From Bradyrhizobium sp. 186 (lineage in GTDB: Bacteria > Pseudomonadota > Alphaproteobacteria > Rhizobiales > Xanthobacteraceae): a stretch of 64,000 nucleotides of DNA. The stretch spans positions 8,370,001 through 8,434,000 of the forward strand of contig NZ_CP082164.1 in NCBI RefSeq assembly GCF_023101685.1. The letters are read 5' to 3'. Of the stretch, positions 62,690-64,000 are shown piece after piece; the first letter of the stretch is position 1, and each line of letters opens with the position of its first letter. The notes under the pieces were generated by a model. The model ran no database searches. It was not told where the DNA came from and saw only the letters and a program-made list of their open reading frames with translations. Made by a program: the position numbers and the translations under genes.

Positions 62690-63234
62690 ATTTTTGCCAA
62701 ATCAGTAACTTTGTCAACTGATCGGGAAAATCGGGGGTTTTAACCCGTTTTCATGCCGTTTTAGGCCAATTTGGGCCCCCTCATCCTCTCTTAAACCCTT
62801 TTCCGGCCGGTTCGCGCCAACTGCGGGCCAAATTATATTACTTTGAGGTATTTAGGTAGTGATAATTGGGTTCTCCAGGCACCAAGAATTTGGTCGGATT
62901 TTCGGCAACCGACTCGTCGATGAAAGCTGTGGGAGAGCTCGATCCTCAGGGCATATCTCGGAGGCCCTCGGCAAGCGTAGGCATAACCGGGTTCCTTGCC
63001 GATCGGCGGCCACATTCTCAGCCGGACAAGCGCCTATCGTCGGCCTTCCACCGGAAGGCGCGCTAGCTAGGTCCAGCTCGGCTTCTCGGTCTAAATGCGC
63101 CGTTGCAATAAATTATTGTAATTACGCAACGTAGATTTATTGAGAACGCTCAGCATAATACTATTGATGTAGAACAGCATTCAATTATTGTATTCGCACG
63201 ACATCAAACTATCGAAACATCGCGAGCTGGGAAT
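62690..63234. other. AT-richer intergenic stretch before the Fic-like gene
   Basis: This stretch is poorer in G+C than its neighbours, especially 63095-63210. It holds an imperfect palindrome with arms CGTTGC (63101-63106) and GCAACG (63126-63131) and short AT boxes, so it is the likely promoter/operator of the gene at 63235. A frame at 62866-63066 is unrecognised and is not called. Confidence 0.5.
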
Positions 63235-64000
63235 ATGCCCTCCCTCCACGAAAAACTCGCCCAGTCCCTCACTGAGCTGAAGACCCTCAGCAACGGCGGA
63301 AAGCGACGAATCTTCCGGAGCGACGAACTTTCGCGCACCCACCGCGAACGGCTGGTGGAGGCCGGGTTCCTGAAGGAGATCATCAAAGGATGGGTGCTGA
63401 TGACGCGACCCGAGGAGCGGTCGGGCGACAGCACGTCCTGGTACTCGTCGTTCTGGGAGTTTTGCCGCGCCTACTGCAACGAGCGCTTCAAGAGTGACTG
63501 GGTCCTCTCGGCAGAAAGTTCAATCCCGCTACTTGCAGAAAATCTTAACGTTCCGAAGCAGGTCGTGATCGCGGCACCGACCGCCAATAACCAAACCCAG
63601 CCCCTCCTCCATGGCACCTCCCTCTATCTGTACAAGGCGACCAAACTGCCGGTGACCCCGGTCGAGACCGCCGGGATCCAGACCTTTCCGGCGCCGCAGG
63701 CGATCTGCGCTGCCGCGCCAGCTTTCTGGCAGACGCAGAAGAACGACGTCATCGCCCTGCTCGGTTCGCAGAGGAATGCCAGCGCAATCCTAAAAGTCCT
63801 CCTGGAAGGTGGACATGCGGCCGTGGCGGGGCGCATCGCCGGGGCGTACCGACTGCTGGGTAACACGCGGGCCGCCGACGATATCGTCACCGCGATGACG
63901 GCGGGCGGGCACGATGTCAGGGAAGATGCCGATCCATTCAAGGCGCCGGTACCGATGCAGCTTCCAAGCCGGGCCACGCCACCAATCATGACGCGAATCC
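63235..64000 (+). CDS. Fic-type protein with AbiEi-like N-terminal domain, 5' part
   Basis: A frame of at least 255 codons with ATG at 63235 (GGGA upstream), running off the right edge. Its sequence (KLAQSLTELKTLSNGGKRRI, then FRSDELSRTHRERLVEAGFL and GWVLMTRP) is the winged-helix, AbiEi-antitoxin-like start found on long Fic-family proteins. It continues with SSFWEFCRAYCNERF, LHGTSLYLYK and ILKVLLEGGHAAVAGRIAGA. The Fic active site HPFxxGNGR is not inside the window, so the call depends on N-terminal similarity. Fic proteins usually transfer AMP to proteins and can act as toxins. The different base composition of its upstream region suggests separate acquisition. Confidence 0.65.
   Translation, partial: MPSLHEKLAQSLTELKTLSNGGKRRIFRSDELSRTHRERLVEAGFLKEIIKGWVLMTRPEERSGDSTSWYSSFWEFCRAYCNERFKSDWVLSAESSIPLLAENLNVPKQVVIAAPTANNQTQPLLHGTSLYLYKATKLPVTPVETAGIQTFPAPQAICAAAPAFWQTQKNDVIALLGSQRNASAILKVLLEGGHAAVAGRIAGAYRLLGNTRAADDIVTAMTAGGHDVREDADPFKAPVPMQLPSRATPPIMTRI

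Noticed and set aside
1..64000. tRNA, rRNA, CRISPR arrays, nod boxes and attachment sites
   Set aside because: I scanned for tRNA-like cloverleaves, regular spaced repeats and long nod-box patterns and found none I could defend. The tandem repeats present are all inside coding regions.

Overview
This 64 kb window looks like part of a symbiosis island of a Bradyrhizobium-type nodulating alphaproteobacterium. The evidence is the rhizobial type III secretion (T3SS) gene set (nolB-rhcJ-nolU-nolV-rhcN, rhcC1, rhcV operon, nopX), several TtsI-binding 'tts boxes', effectors of the Nop class, and a dense layer of decayed insertion sequences. No tRNA, rRNA or CRISPR array was seen. Names rest on reading motifs by eye; no database search was run.

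Layout. Positions 1-3.7 kb: T3SS core, with rhcN (5' end only), nolV, nolU, rhcJ and nolB on the minus strand behind a tts box, and rhcC1 divergent on the plus strand. 3.9-6.9 kb: remnants of IS256, IS110, IS21 and IS3 elements. 6.9-9.6 kb: a textbook tts box and an LRR-NEL (IpaH/NopM-type) E3 ubiquitin ligase effector. 10.7-15.8 kb: second T3SS operon on the minus strand (tts box, two small Nop proteins, SctD, an unknown protein, a TPR protein, RhcV, a small lipoprotein), with a dead partial copy of rhcC1 on its far side. 16.2-18.2 kb: tts box and nopX translocator. 18.2-25.4 kb: IS remnants around a tts box and nopP-like effector. 26.2-29.3 kb: a NopD-like Ulp1/C48 SUMO-protease effector lying between inverted remnants of one transposase.

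30.7-39.7 kb: a metabolic stretch with an MFS transporter, a dead hemN, panC and panB (pantothenate), a Dabb protein, and pabB and pabA (p-aminobenzoate for folate). 40-49 kb: a stress/envelope block with a manganese catalase fused to a ferritin-like DUF892 domain, a separate DUF892 protein, a thioredoxin-reductase-like flavoprotein, YeaQ/GlsB and YidB-like proteins, and a four-gene overlapping operon of membrane proteins including a holin-superfamily/YqjE-like protein and a DUF3618 protein.

51.4-60.4 kb: one 2,982-residue open reading frame of the SKWP (Ralstonia RipS / Xanthomonas XopAD) effector family, with 42-residue SKWP repeats, a DFDGD motif like the metal-binding loop of two-barrel RNA polymerases, and a C-terminal shikimate-kinase-like domain. 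It sits downstream of a tts box that still carries the first part of a second, broken nopP. 61-64 kb: remnants of IS6, an amidohydrolase and an HTH regulator, an AT-rich stretch, and the 5' part of a Fic-type gene cut by the window edge.

Together, TtsI-controlled operons build the secretion machine (rhc/nol genes, NopX) and supply at least four large effectors (NEL ligase, NopP, NopD-like, SKWP giant) presumably delivered into legume cells. The cofactor and stress genes are accessory cargo.
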